40,565 nt of DNA from Bacillota bacterium (GTDB taxonomy: Bacteria; Bacillota; Sulfobacillia; Fermentithermobacillales; Fermentithermobacillaceae), in the NCBI GenBank assembly GCA_012841065.1, contig DUVI01000019.1, forward strand, positions 1 to 40,565. Direction: 5' to 3'. Positions 1-7,377 of this stretch are shown here, piece after piece; positions within the stretch are counted from its first letter, which is position 1; each line of letters opens with the position of its first letter. Both the position numbers and the translations under genes were made by a program. The notes below the pieces were generated by a model, which searched no databases, had not been told where the DNA came from, and saw nothing but the letters and a program-made list of their open reading frames with translations.

Positions 1-1879
1 TCCGGCAATCATTGGTAGTATGACCTTGCTTCGCCCGGTCCCTCTCCCTGAGCAAATATTGTTTGGATACCCCGGAATCCAGATGGTCCCAGGGTAAAAT
101 CTCTTCCGTACCCCGCTCCCTGTGTGCGTAAAAAGCAGGATCTAAACCTGTGTCATGAAATACCTGCTCCCAGATGTCTATATCGAGATGGCTGCTCCAC
201 GCGTCAAACCTGGCGCCACGTTCATACGCCAGTTTCAAGGCCCGGGAAAGCCTTCTGTCTCCCCTGGCGAGCACCGCTTCCAGCCATGTGTGTTCTGCAT
301 CATGATACTTGTACTTGAACCCAGGGCCTCGTAAACCGTCCCTGAGCAGTCTTTGGCGCCTCTGGAGTTCTTCAGGCTGTATACATGGTTCCCATTGAAA
401 AGGCGTATTAGGTTTGGGCACAAAACCTGAAACTGAAACTACTATCGTAGGCCTGACCCCCATGTCCCTGCCTGTTTGGCGGATTTTTCTTGCAAGTTGT
501 GCTATGGCTTCCACGTCTTCGTCGGTCTCGCCGGGAAGGCCTATCATGAAATACAACTTGATATGTGCAAAGCCGGAGCTGAAAGCATGGCTCACGGCAT
601 TCAATATGTCTTCCTCTGTGACTTTCTTGTTGATAATATCCCTCATCCTCTGGGAACCTGCTTCCGGAGCAAGGGTCAGGCCTGTTCTTGATGCTCCCAA
701 CATTTTAGCCAGCTCTACCGAAAACGAATCCACCCTCAAAGACGGAAGGGAAACCTTTGTCCCGGGGCAATCGGCCATAAGCCGCGACAAGAGCGCTTCA
801 ATGTGGCTGTAATCAGCAGACGACAGCGACACCAAGGAAACCTCATCGTACCCGGATGCTTCAAGCAGCTCCTTGGCATACCTGCTTATGGTCTCAGGGG
901 TCCTTTCCCTCACAGGACGGTAGATGGTTCCCGCCTGGCAGAACCTGCACCCCTGGGTGCAACCTCTGAATATCTCCACCATCACCCTGTCATGGATGGG
1001 TTCAATGAGAGGTATCAATGGTTTGTCGATAAACGCAGCATCCTCAAGAGACCTAATCACCCGCCGCCGCACTCTGGAGGGTGGGATAAAGTATCCGGGT
1101 ATATCTTCCGGAAAACACGAGCGCCTCAGGCCCACATCGCCAGCCTGGGCTTTAAGGCTCTGATAAGATTCGTCACTTAGCTTCACGGGCATGGGACACA
1201 CTTCGGCCACAGTGCCGTCGCTGTTGTACTTCACATCGTAAAGGGACGGGACATACACACCTTCAACAAGGGAGAGCATAGCGAGTAAATCCAGACGGGA
1301 TTTGCCTGTGCCCTTCCAAGCTTTGTAGGTATCCACAATATCCAAAGCCAGTTCTTCTCCGTCGCCCAAGGCGAAAGCATCGGTAAAATCTGCCATTGGC
1401 TCAGCAGCCATGGTACAAGGCCCGCCGGCTATAACCAAAGGATCCCCGTTGCCCCGGTCTCTTGATCTCAAGGGAATGCCACCCAGGGCAAGCATCATCA
1501 AGACATTGGTGTATGTAAGCTCATATTGGAGTGAAAACCCGACAATATCGAAAGATGACAGAGACAACCTGTTTTCAATGCTGAAAAGCGGCCAGCGTCT
1601 CTCTTTGAGCAAATCCTCCATATCATGCCAGGGCGCATACACCCGTTCACATGAAACATCCTTCCGGTTGTTCAACACAGAATAAAGGATCTGGGTACCC
1701 AGGTGGCTCATGCCAACCTCGTAAACATCAGGAAACGCCAAAGCAAACAGCACATCCACTGATTGAGGATCTTTCTTCACCGCGTTGATTTCACCGCCGG
1801 TGTACCTGGCCGGTTTTTCAACCTTTCCTAAATGTCGCCGCAACTCGTTCCATGTGATAGCAGCTTGTTGTCTTGCCAC
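1..1879 (-). CDS. B12-binding-type radical SAM protein, TIGR03960 family (3' end cut by window edge)
   Basis: Reading in from the left edge on the minus strand is one open frame of 626 codons with no stop. It holds the radical SAM cysteine motif CxxxCxxC (Cys307, Cys311, Cys314, in the context RGCTQGCRFCQAG). Ahead of it, residues 40-215 form a cobalamin-binding-like Rossmann region (DVYEVGMSHLG, then IAGGPC). The last residues read TTNDCR, the start of the DCR...CxxCGVC tail I recall for this family, so only a short C-terminus is missing. The start is GTG at 1877-1879 (VARQQ), about 11 bases after an AAAGG site; the ATG ten bases further upstream is out of frame. Family members are predicted to do radical SAM chemistry with 4Fe-4S and possibly B12; their substrate is not established to my knowledge. 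The gene lies after spoIVFB, its usual Firmicutes neighbour, and usually precedes a DUF2344 gene, which would be outside the window. Confidence 0.9.
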   Translation of the reverse strand, partial: MARQQAAITWNELRRHLGKVEKPARYTGGEINAVKKDPQSVDVLFALAFPDVYEVGMSHLGTQILYSVLNNRKDVSCERVYAPWHDMEDLLKERRWPLFSIENRLSLSSFDIVGFSLQYELTYTNVLMMLALGGIPLRSRDRGNGDPLVIAGGPCTMAAEPMADFTDAFALGDGEELALDIVDTYKAWKGTGKSRLDLLAMLSLVEGVYVPSLYDVKYNSDGTVAEVCPMPVKLSDESYQSLKAQAGDVGLRRSCFPEDIPGYFIPPSRVRRRVIRSLEDAAFIDKPLIPLIEPIHDRVMVEIFRGCTQGCRFCQAGTIYRPVRERTPETISRYAKELLEASGYDEVSLVSLSSADYSHIEALLSRLMADCPGTKVSLPSLRVDSFSVELAKMLGASRTGLTLAPEAGSQRMRDIINKKVTEEDILNAVSHAFSSGFAHIKLYFMIGLPGETDEDVEAIAQLARKIRQTGRDMGVRPTIVVSVSGFVPKPNTPFQWEPCIQPEELQRRQRLLRDGLRGPGFKYKYHDAEHTWLEAVLARGDRRLSRALKLAYERGARFDAWSSHLDIDIWEQVFHDTGLDPAFYAHRERGTEEILPWDHLDSGVSKQYLLRERDRAKQGHTTNDCR

Positions 1880-2013
1880 CTATAACCATACCTTTCAGTC
1901 CGCACATAACTACGCACACAAGTATGTGCCGCACCCTTAAGCTGCAAAGGCATTCCTGCTGCCCATTTATATACTCTCCTTGATTTACATTATAACCCTT
2001 ATAATATCAAGAG

Positions 2014-2039
2014 GTAAAAACAAACCGGTTGAACCGTTT
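2014..2039 (-). terminator. Possible weak terminator after spoIVFB
   Basis: On the minus strand an interrupted inverted repeat (AAACGGT and ACCGGTTT with a short TCA loop and one bulged G) is followed by GTTTTTA. It lies about 55 bases past the spoIVFB stop. The stem is short and bulged, so this is tentative. The remaining gap up to the radical SAM start also carries TATAAT-like sequence on the minus strand (GGTTATAATG near 1990), so the radical SAM gene may have its own promoter. Confidence 0.3.
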
Positions 2040-2092
2040 CACTTGTCAGTTGCCCGGGAAAACGGGCGGGTTGTGTGGCAAATAAAGGGGCA

Positions 2093-3007
2093 CTAGGGTG
2101 AGGAGCTAAGGAGTTCACTTACCTTAAGGTCCATTTGTCCTTTGTAGAATGCCTCAAGCACTACCGTCTCAGAAACCGAACCGAGCAGGTTCATTTGCCT
2201 GTCCACTACAAGCAGCACGTAATACCTGGAGGGACGCAGCTTGTGGACCAGTTCTTTGACCCTTGCACTTCCACAGACCATAAGTTCCTCTACGGGAAGC
2301 GCTCCCTTATGTGCAAGCCGTTGGCTCCTTGCCAAGAGTGCCAAAATATTGTTGTAAGCAGCCATGTTCCGTTCTTCCATGGCACCCCAGATCAGCAGCG
2401 GCCCCAGTATCACAAGGCTGTACCATCGCCCTCCGGTGATTATCCCCACGGTTCCTAGCACACACAAACATATTCCCACTAATACGCCCAATTTTGACAG
2501 TTTATGAGTTGCTTGCTTATAGCCAAGTCTCAAAGCTAGTTGGGCCCGGAAGAACCTGCCGCCGTCAAGGGGAAGACACGGGAGAAGATTCACAACCAGG
2601 AGTCCAAGATTCACTCGGACGAGAAATTCAAGCAAAGGAAAGCGGCCCGGAACGTATAGGCCGGGAGCCGTGGCTACATATCCCAGATAGCCCAAGACCC
2701 CCAAGCCTGCAAGCAGCGCGCTTTGAACAGGGCCTGACATGGCGATAACCGCCTCCGACCAAGGCTCGATCTGCCATGCACCTTCCAGCCTGCCTACGGC
2801 ACCGAAAGCCCAGATTTCGATCTCGCTGATTTCTGTTTCGAGAAAACCCGCAGCGATGAGATGGCCCATTTCATGGACCAGAAGACTCCCTGCAAAAACC
2901 ACAAAATACAGGGCATACCCCGCCCCTATCAGCACAACCGCCGCCAGCAAGAATGTGATGTGTACCGTAATCTTTGTATTTCCTATCTTAGCTACTGCGA
3001 AGCTCAT
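2093..3007 (-). CDS. spoIVFB: Site-2 protease family M50 metallopeptidase, SpoIVFB-like
   Basis: This is a 304-residue polytopic membrane protein with the intramembrane zinc protease motif HEMGH at residues 45-49 (His45, Glu46, His49) and the third ligand in NLLPCLPLDGG (Asp148). Six or so hydrophobic segments cover residues 15-215. The last 70 residues (225-300) look like a single, shortened CBS-type domain, as in Bacillus SpoIVFB. In sporulating Firmicutes SpoIVFB sits in the outer forespore membrane and cleaves the pro-sequence of sigma-K. The preceding gene encodes a SpoIVFA-like M23-domain protein, the usual partner, 83 bases upstream in the same direction. The start is ATG at 3005-3007 after AAGGGG at about 11 bases. 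The pair and the radical SAM gene downstream match the classical spoIVFAB neighbourhood. A housekeeping site-2 protease role is possible but less likely. Confidence 0.87.
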   Translation of the reverse strand: MSFAVAKIGNTKITVHITFLLAAVVLIGAGYALYFVVFAGSLLVHEMGHLIAAGFLETEISEIEIWAFGAVGRLEGAWQIEPWSEAVIAMSGPVQSALLAGLGVLGYLGYVATAPGLYVPGRFPLLEFLVRVNLGLLVVNLLPCLPLDGGRFFRAQLALRLGYKQATHKLSKLGVLVGICLCVLGTVGIITGGRWYSLVILGPLLIWGAMEERNMAAYNNILALLARSQRLAHKGALPVEELMVCGSARVKELVHKLRPSRYYVLLVVDRQMNLLGSVSETVVLEAFYKGQMDLKVSELLSSSP

Positions 3008-3090
3008 TATAGTTCCGTCCCCTTCTCTGAGGTTTCAGTAGAGGTTTGTGAAATACCGGAGTTAAGTGTGGCCGCTATACGGCTATGTGC

Positions 3091-3801
3091 CTACTGTATC
3101 TCGGGCCTGGGTGGAAGCAGCGTCAACGGATCGATTTCAAGCCCTTCCTTCCGTATTTCAAAGTGCAGGTGCGGACCTGTTGCATTGCCGGTCTTGCCTA
3201 CAGTGCCGATGACCTCACCCTGCTTTACTTTTTGGTCCTTCATCACCGATACTGTGCCAAGATGGGCGTAAACGCTGGAAAATCCCTGGCTGTGTTCGAT
3301 CTCCACCGTCAAGCCGTAAGAGTCTGATTGCCTCACACTTGTGACCATCCCTTCAGCAACCGCAACCACATCACTGCCTTCTTCAGCCGCAATGTCAATA
3401 CCTTGATGCAGGGACATACCCTGGGAATCCTCATTGGTTCTCCACCCGAAATATGAAACTACTTCCCCCTCGCACGGCCAGATTAATGAAGATTGCCTGC
3501 CGACTACCCCCCTCGCCCAGAACCTCTCAATATCAAAGGCGGCTACCCTAGACACAATCTCCGGAAGGTTGGCAATCCATGCTTTCACCTCGTCGTAAGT
3601 AATGTCTTCATCCACGGCCTCCTTGGCCATAGCTACCAGATCTTCAGCCGCCGTCAGATTCGATCGGGAGGCGCCTAGAATAAGGAAAAATATCATAAGG
3701 GCTACGAGAGTTTGCCATGCCCATCCAGGCAAGGGGGCTTTGGACAGGGGCTCTGGTTGCCACCGGGTCCGGTATTCCTGCCTGTCGTGTCTCCAAGCCA
3801 T
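3091..3801 (-). CDS. spoIVFA: Membrane-anchored M23 (LytM) domain protein, SpoIVFA-like
   Basis: The protein has 236 residues: a short positively charged N-terminus, one transmembrane segment (about 28-45), a linker (50-105) and a C-terminal LytM/M23 domain (107-225). The domain keeps the full set of zinc ligands: HxxxD (His132, Asp136) and HLHFE (His211, His213), plus the YAHLG strand at 178-182. SpoIVFA anchors and regulates the SpoIVFB protease in the mother-cell-derived membrane. Its position directly before spoIVFB supports that role here. Intact ligands mean that a true peptidoglycan endopeptidase cannot be excluded. The start is ATG at 3799-3801 after a GAGGTG site. The upstream gap to the divergent gene is about 140 bases and holds a weak SigA-like candidate (TTCATT, 17 bases, AATAAT) on the minus strand. 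Confidence 0.75.
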   Translation of the reverse strand: MAWRHDRQEYRTRWQPEPLSKAPLPGWAWQTLVALMIFFLILGASRSNLTAAEDLVAMAKEAVDEDITYDEVKAWIANLPEIVSRVAAFDIERFWARGVVGRQSSLIWPCEGEVVSYFGWRTNEDSQGMSLHQGIDIAAEEGSDVVAVAEGMVTSVRQSDSYGLTVEIEHSQGFSSVYAHLGTVSVMKDQKVKQGEVIGTVGKTGNATGPHLHFEIRKEGLEIDPLTLLPPRPEIQ

Positions 3802-3942
3802 TGCTCACACCTCACTTCAAAAAAGGTTATTATTGATAGGTAGAAGATATGAATGAAGGATAGGCGCAACCGGGGAACGAAGTGTATCCCATAGCATTAT
3901 TGTCCTGATAGTTTTGCGCTGACAGCAGGGAGGCTGGCCGAT

Positions 3943-4410
3943 GTGAGCATGCCCGGCAATGACAACCAAGACCTAATCGCTCCCCGTATAGTACTGGGTG
4001 GGCTACAGATGGGAGAAGATCCTAACACACCTGCATTGGTAGCTATCTCGTACCCTTCGTATGATATGGCTCAAGCGGTGGCTGAGTACCTCCTGTCCAT
4101 CCAAAACGGAACAATACCTTTTGAATCCAGTCCAAATGTATGTGCAGGAGACAATGTGATAAAAGTCAATATCTCACCTAACCCTGTCTCAGACAAAGGC
4201 CATCTGTGTGAGGTAATGGCCAAAGCTGACCCCAGGCATTTGACCTACTGTTTCTATGTAGCCTCTTATGTGACTGAAGAAGAGGTTTCCGTGTTCAACA
4301 GCTTCTTTGATATTGCCAATCACTACGTGCTTACTGTAGCTCACAGGGATGACCTCCTTCTGAACACTATCAACATAATAAAATACACCGTAAGCAGGAG
4401 AGGAGTTTGA
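3943..4410 (+). CDS. Protein of unknown function, coupled to a Nudix gene
   Basis: This encodes 155 residues with GTG at 3943 as start, nine bases after GGGAGG (3928-3933); ATG at 3949 is an in-frame alternative. I do not recognise the family. The protein has no signal peptide or membrane segment. It appears to be a soluble alpha/beta protein: a strand and helix around ALVAISYPSYDMAQAVAEYLL (residues 31-51), and a second half with alternating hydrophobic strands and a predicted helix near the C-terminus. The stop lies four bases before the GTG of the Nudix gene, and the AGGAG for the Nudix gene lies within the end of this one. The two are therefore almost certainly translated together, which hints at linked functions. 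The coding character (third-position bias, strong ribosome site) supports a real gene. Confidence 0.75.
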   Translation: MSMPGNDNQDLIAPRIVLGGLQMGEDPNTPALVAISYPSYDMAQAVAEYLLSIQNGTIPFESSPNVCAGDNVIKVNISPNPVSDKGHLCEVMAKADPRHLTYCFYVASYVTEEEVSVFNSFFDIANHYVLTVAHRDDLLLNTINIIKYTVSRRGV

Positions 4411-4414
4411 CTTA

Positions 4415-5041
4415 GTGTCTGCAGCCGATGCTTATTCAGATGAACAAGTGCTTTGCGTGCCGACCAAGGTGCTCTATTCGGGACTCGGACGGTGGCGGGG
4501 CCTTGTAGAACCCAGTTCCGAGTTGTGGAGGATAATCGCCAAGAATTCGCTGGTTAGGCCGAGATCTGAGCTTGAGCACGATCCCGCGTTTAAGCAGCTT
4601 ATTTCATACACCCTTTTCTTGTCGGGAAGGCGGATATTCGTAATGAAGCGCCTTAACACTCAGGGAGAGGAAAGGCTGCGAGGGCTTCTGTCAGTAGGAG
4701 TAGGAGGCCACATGAACCCTGTACAGGAGGTCGCATGGCCGGGCAGAAGACGGGTAGCTGACCTCAAGCATTTGGTTACTTTGAACACCATGAGGGAAAT
4801 CAAGGAAGAAGTGGTCATAGCCGGAACCCCTGGATTGCGAATCGTGGGCTTCCTGAACGATGACGAAAATGGAGTAGGCCAGGTTCATCTTGGGGTGGTG
4901 TCTGTAGTTCATCTGACCTCCCCTCTGCTTGCGGTAAGAGAAACCGACAAGATGATGGGTAAATGGGTTGAACTGCTGGAACTCGGCAACTTGGGGACTT
5001 TTGAAACCTGGTCATCACTGGTGCTTCAAGGCTTGGTATAG
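4415..5041 (+). CDS. Nudix-fold protein, COG4112-like predicted phosphoesterase
   Basis: The 208-residue soluble protein contains a Nudix-type signature in an unusual arrangement: VGVGGHMNP (residues 94-102), an insertion of about 25 residues, then NTMREIKEEV (124-133), giving the metal-binding REIKEE core (Arg127, Glu128, Glu131, Glu132). The strand after it (RIVGFLNDDENGVGQVHLGVV, residues 142-162, described here by position) fits the fold. This matches my memory of COG4112, a MutT-related family annotated as predicted phosphoesterase; the substrate is unknown. The start is GTG at 4415, with AGGAG in the end of the previous gene, so translation is coupled. The gene ends just before a strong hairpin at 5049-5077. 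Confidence 0.78.
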   Translation: MSAADAYSDEQVLCVPTKVLYSGLGRWRGLVEPSSELWRIIAKNSLVRPRSELEHDPAFKQLISYTLFLSGRRIFVMKRLNTQGEERLRGLLSVGVGGHMNPVQEVAWPGRRRVADLKHLVTLNTMREIKEEVVIAGTPGLRIVGFLNDDENGVGQVHLGVVSVVHLTSPLLAVRETDKMMGKWVELLELGNLGTFETWSSLVLQGLV

Positions 5042-5048
5042 CAGTAAA

Positions 5049-5077
5049 GGGAGGCACCTGGGGTTCAGGTGCCTCCC
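5049..5077. terminator. Bidirectional hairpin terminator between convergent operons
   Basis: A perfect 12-bp stem (GGGAGGCACCTG and CAGGTGCCTCCC) with a five-base loop fills the short space between the plus-strand Nudix gene and the minus-strand membrane operon. The following T-runs are poor on both sides (GTCATGTT on plus, TTTACTG on minus), but stem stability and position make it the likely shared terminator. Confidence 0.8.
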
Positions 5078-5098
5078 GTCATGTTCGAATACCTCAGA

Positions 5099-5704
5099 TC
5101 AGACACTCAGGCCAATCCAATCTGTCAGCAAGAAGGTAAGCCTGTTCAAGAACAGGGAGATACGCCCCTGCACGGTGTTTCCAAACGCCGTCCCGAAACC
5201 GATCATCATGATATACCGCCCAATACGGCCTGAACCTTGTATGAACTTGGACTCCTTGGCTACCGTAAAGAAGAAATACGACATCACGACAAGGAAGCAT
5301 ACAAAGAACACGACGTTATCGATTGAGTTGAGCGGCCTCATAACGTCAGCCACCTGGGTGAACACAGGCCTTGGGCTACGGGCAAGAGAACCGCCCAAAC
5401 CCCAACCTACCTGCAAGGCAATTGGATACCGCGCAAGCCACCTATATTGAGGCGGAGCATATCTGGCATATAGAAGCAACCCAAGCAGCCCCATTACGAT
5501 GAAGTAGTACTGCCTTTCTTCTAAGCAGTAGTTGATGAAATACGGCTTGATAAAACTATGGTACAACCGCGTTATGTTATACGACGTATACAGGGCGACC
5601 AGGGTGTATTCTGCAACCCTGTAAGCCGGGTTCTCTTTGATCAAGTAGCTGTAACAAGCTAATGTACAAATAGCTTGAACCCAGATTTGCGGATCAGTGG
5701 ACAA
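5099..5704 (-). CDS. Polytopic membrane protein of unknown function, fourth gene of DUF6754 operon
   Basis: A 201-residue very hydrophobic protein with about five membrane-spanning stretches (roughly 5-25, 30-50, 65-83, 128-148, 160-180). Between spans 3 and 4 is a loop with WGLGGSLARSPRPVF. I do not recognise the family. The start is TTG at 5702-5704, eight bases after GGGAGGTGA; this 18-base initiation region is almost identical to that of the second gene of the operon. It is the last gene of a four-gene set whose members are all membrane proteins, and it is followed by the hairpin at 5049-5077. The context suggests it is the membrane part of a complex with the other three. Confidence 0.8.
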   Translation of the reverse strand: MSTDPQIWVQAICTLACYSYLIKENPAYRVAEYTLVALYTSYNITRLYHSFIKPYFINYCLEERQYYFIVMGLLGLLLYARYAPPQYRWLARYPIALQVGWGLGGSLARSPRPVFTQVADVMRPLNSIDNVVFFVCFLVVMSYFFFTVAKESKFIQGSGRIGRYIMMIGFGTAFGNTVQGRISLFLNRLTFLLTDWIGLSV

Positions 5705-5756
5705 TTCGGTTCACCTCCCACCAAACATTTTCGCATAGCGTAAGCAACCAACCATC

Positions 5757-6602
5757 TTACTGGTCACGTGATTTCGCCTTCATGTAATACCCAATATTGC
5801 CAAGGATGACCAGGGCCATGATCCAAAGGTGCCCCATGGACTGGGCATCCATAAGTTTCACTGCCCTGCCAGGTGTGTCGAGGAGAATCTCGTATTGCGC
5901 ACCTCCAGGCAACCCGGCGAGCAATCCTTTGATTTGCCCGGCCCTAAGGGTGTTCATGGCGCCAGGTACCTGCACAGCCACGTTACCTACGTAAATCTCG
6001 TAGTCCGGGAAGTAAGTGGTGTAAGTGGGCAAGCCTGGTGAGCCGGCTACAAAAGCCATGATGCCCTTAGATGACTCCTTATCCCATTTCCTGAACCTGT
6101 GCATGAGCGGCAGATCCTGGAACGAGTTGCCGAGCATGTCAGTCTCGGCACAGGCCTCCCAGAAGTCGATCTGCATTTGACGCCACAAAGTGGTGCCGCC
6201 TGGCTTGTATCCTGCATAAACCCAATCAACACCGTACTCGGCAGAAATGCCTTCTCCTTCCAACTGCTTGGCTGTTTGTTCAAGCAACGTATACCCGAGT
6301 CTCTCACCTGTGTTCCACTGGGCAACCATGATTACTTTTACGCCTTTTGTCATGCAATGCCTGAACCAAGCTTGTAGCTGGGGCCCAAGTTCGCCTTCGG
6401 AACCACCGCTGAAAGCAATGTCGCCTACAACGATATCGCCCGGTTGCAGACTTTCTACCCAGTTGTAAACCGGAACGGTAGTGGTTTCATCAATGGTTAT
6501 CGCGAGGCCAAGAGGTTTGAGCACCGGGAATACCAATGAAACAGCCATTATAATATAGACCCATCGGGGATCTATGGTGTCCAGCTTCGATAACCAGTTC
6601 AC
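5757..6602 (-). CDS. Membrane protein with large central domain, third gene of DUF6754 operon
   Basis: The protein has 281 residues, with one hydrophobic segment near the N-terminus (about 13-33) and one near the C-terminus (about 255-275), leaving a central domain of about 210 residues on one side of the membrane. The central domain has Rossmann-like alternation, for example GDIVVGDIAFSGGSEGE (54-70) and GVKVIMVAQWNTG (87-99). No catalytic motif that I know is present. The two-anchor plan resembles the first gene (DUF6754), so the two may be distant relatives or form a heteromer. The start is GTG at 6600-6602 after GGAGGG. It is co-directional with the other three genes, with short gaps of 52 and 81 bases. 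Confidence 0.8.
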   Translation of the reverse strand: MNWLSKLDTIDPRWVYIIMAVSLVFPVLKPLGLAITIDETTTVPVYNWVESLQPGDIVVGDIAFSGGSEGELGPQLQAWFRHCMTKGVKVIMVAQWNTGERLGYTLLEQTAKQLEGEGISAEYGVDWVYAGYKPGGTTLWRQMQIDFWEACAETDMLGNSFQDLPLMHRFRKWDKESSKGIMAFVAGSPGLPTYTTYFPDYEIYVGNVAVQVPGAMNTLRAGQIKGLLAGLPGGAQYEILLDTPGRAVKLMDAQSMGHLWIMALVILGNIGYYMKAKSRDQ

Positions 6603-6683
6603 AGTATTTCCCTCCTTTCACAGTGTCCTGAAACTGTGTATACAAGGGCATAAGCACTTGACATGATCGAACTCATGGGTAAA

Positions 6684-7343
6684 TCAATCTATACCTCCCA
6701 GGTAACGTTTCTCCAGACCAAGGGCTACACGTAGAATCGCGGCATATGATCCAAGGAATACACCGATACCGATTGCACGCTGGCTGGCAGCATTAGGTGT
6801 TGCCAAGAACCAGTCTTTCAGGCCTTTGAAACCACCTAGAAAGGCTTCTGAACTCCAAAGTACCTCGCCCAATGACACGTTGCCCAACATCACGATGAAC
6901 GCTACGACCATCATGATGACGGATTCCACGTTCCGAATTCTAAATGCCCTGTAGGCGGCCGATGCAATGAAGAAGGCAAGCAGTGAAAACATCGTTGAGT
7001 CTAATGGAACGATAACTGCGTCATAAATCCAGGTGAAGGGCTTGCTTTCCATCCCGCCGAAGAACAAGCCGAGGATCGCGTACCCGTACATCACTATGAG
7101 TAGCCACACACTGTAAATCCAGTGCTCCCGGCGGCGTCTGATGGTGTTTCCGTGCACTCTGGTAAGGTTAATAAGTCCCATGAACAGGCCCATACAGTAC
7201 ATGAAAGTGACAGAAAACGAGATTCTGGAAAACAGCCTGACGCCTTCAGAAATCTCATATGTGAGCATGGGGTTTAGCATCTCAAAGCCAAATCGGAGCA
7301 ACGTCATCACGAAAGTGAGTACTAACGGCACTTCCCGTTTCAA
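6684..7343 (-). CDS. Six-span membrane protein of unknown function, second gene of DUF6754 operon
   Basis: A 219-residue hydrophobic protein with about six predicted spans (8-27, 40-60, 76-98, 110-130, 140-158, 195-212). Between spans 2 and 3 lies a very basic stretch, HGNTIRRRREHW, probably cytosolic. A second conserved-looking stretch is SAAYRAFRIRNVES (127-140), just ahead of a span. I do not recognise a named family. The start is TTG at 7341-7343, eight bases after GGGAGGTGA, nearly the same initiation region as the fourth gene. It lies 34 bases after the DUF6754 gene, so co-transcription is very likely. Confidence 0.8.
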   Translation of the reverse strand: MKREVPLVLTFVMTLLRFGFEMLNPMLTYEISEGVRLFSRISFSVTFMYCMGLFMGLINLTRVHGNTIRRRREHWIYSVWLLIVMYGYAILGLFFGGMESKPFTWIYDAVIVPLDSTMFSLLAFFIASAAYRAFRIRNVESVIMMVVAFIVMLGNVSLGEVLWSSEAFLGGFKGLKDWFLATPNAASQRAIGIGVFLGSYAAILRVALGLEKRYLGGID

Positions 7344-7377
7344 ATCGGTTCACCTCCCTCCGTCATGGTCGTAAGCA

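Noticed and set aside
414-1685. Several plus-strand open frames in the first 2 kb
   Set aside because: They are in antisense to the radical SAM gene, whose protein motifs are unmistakable.
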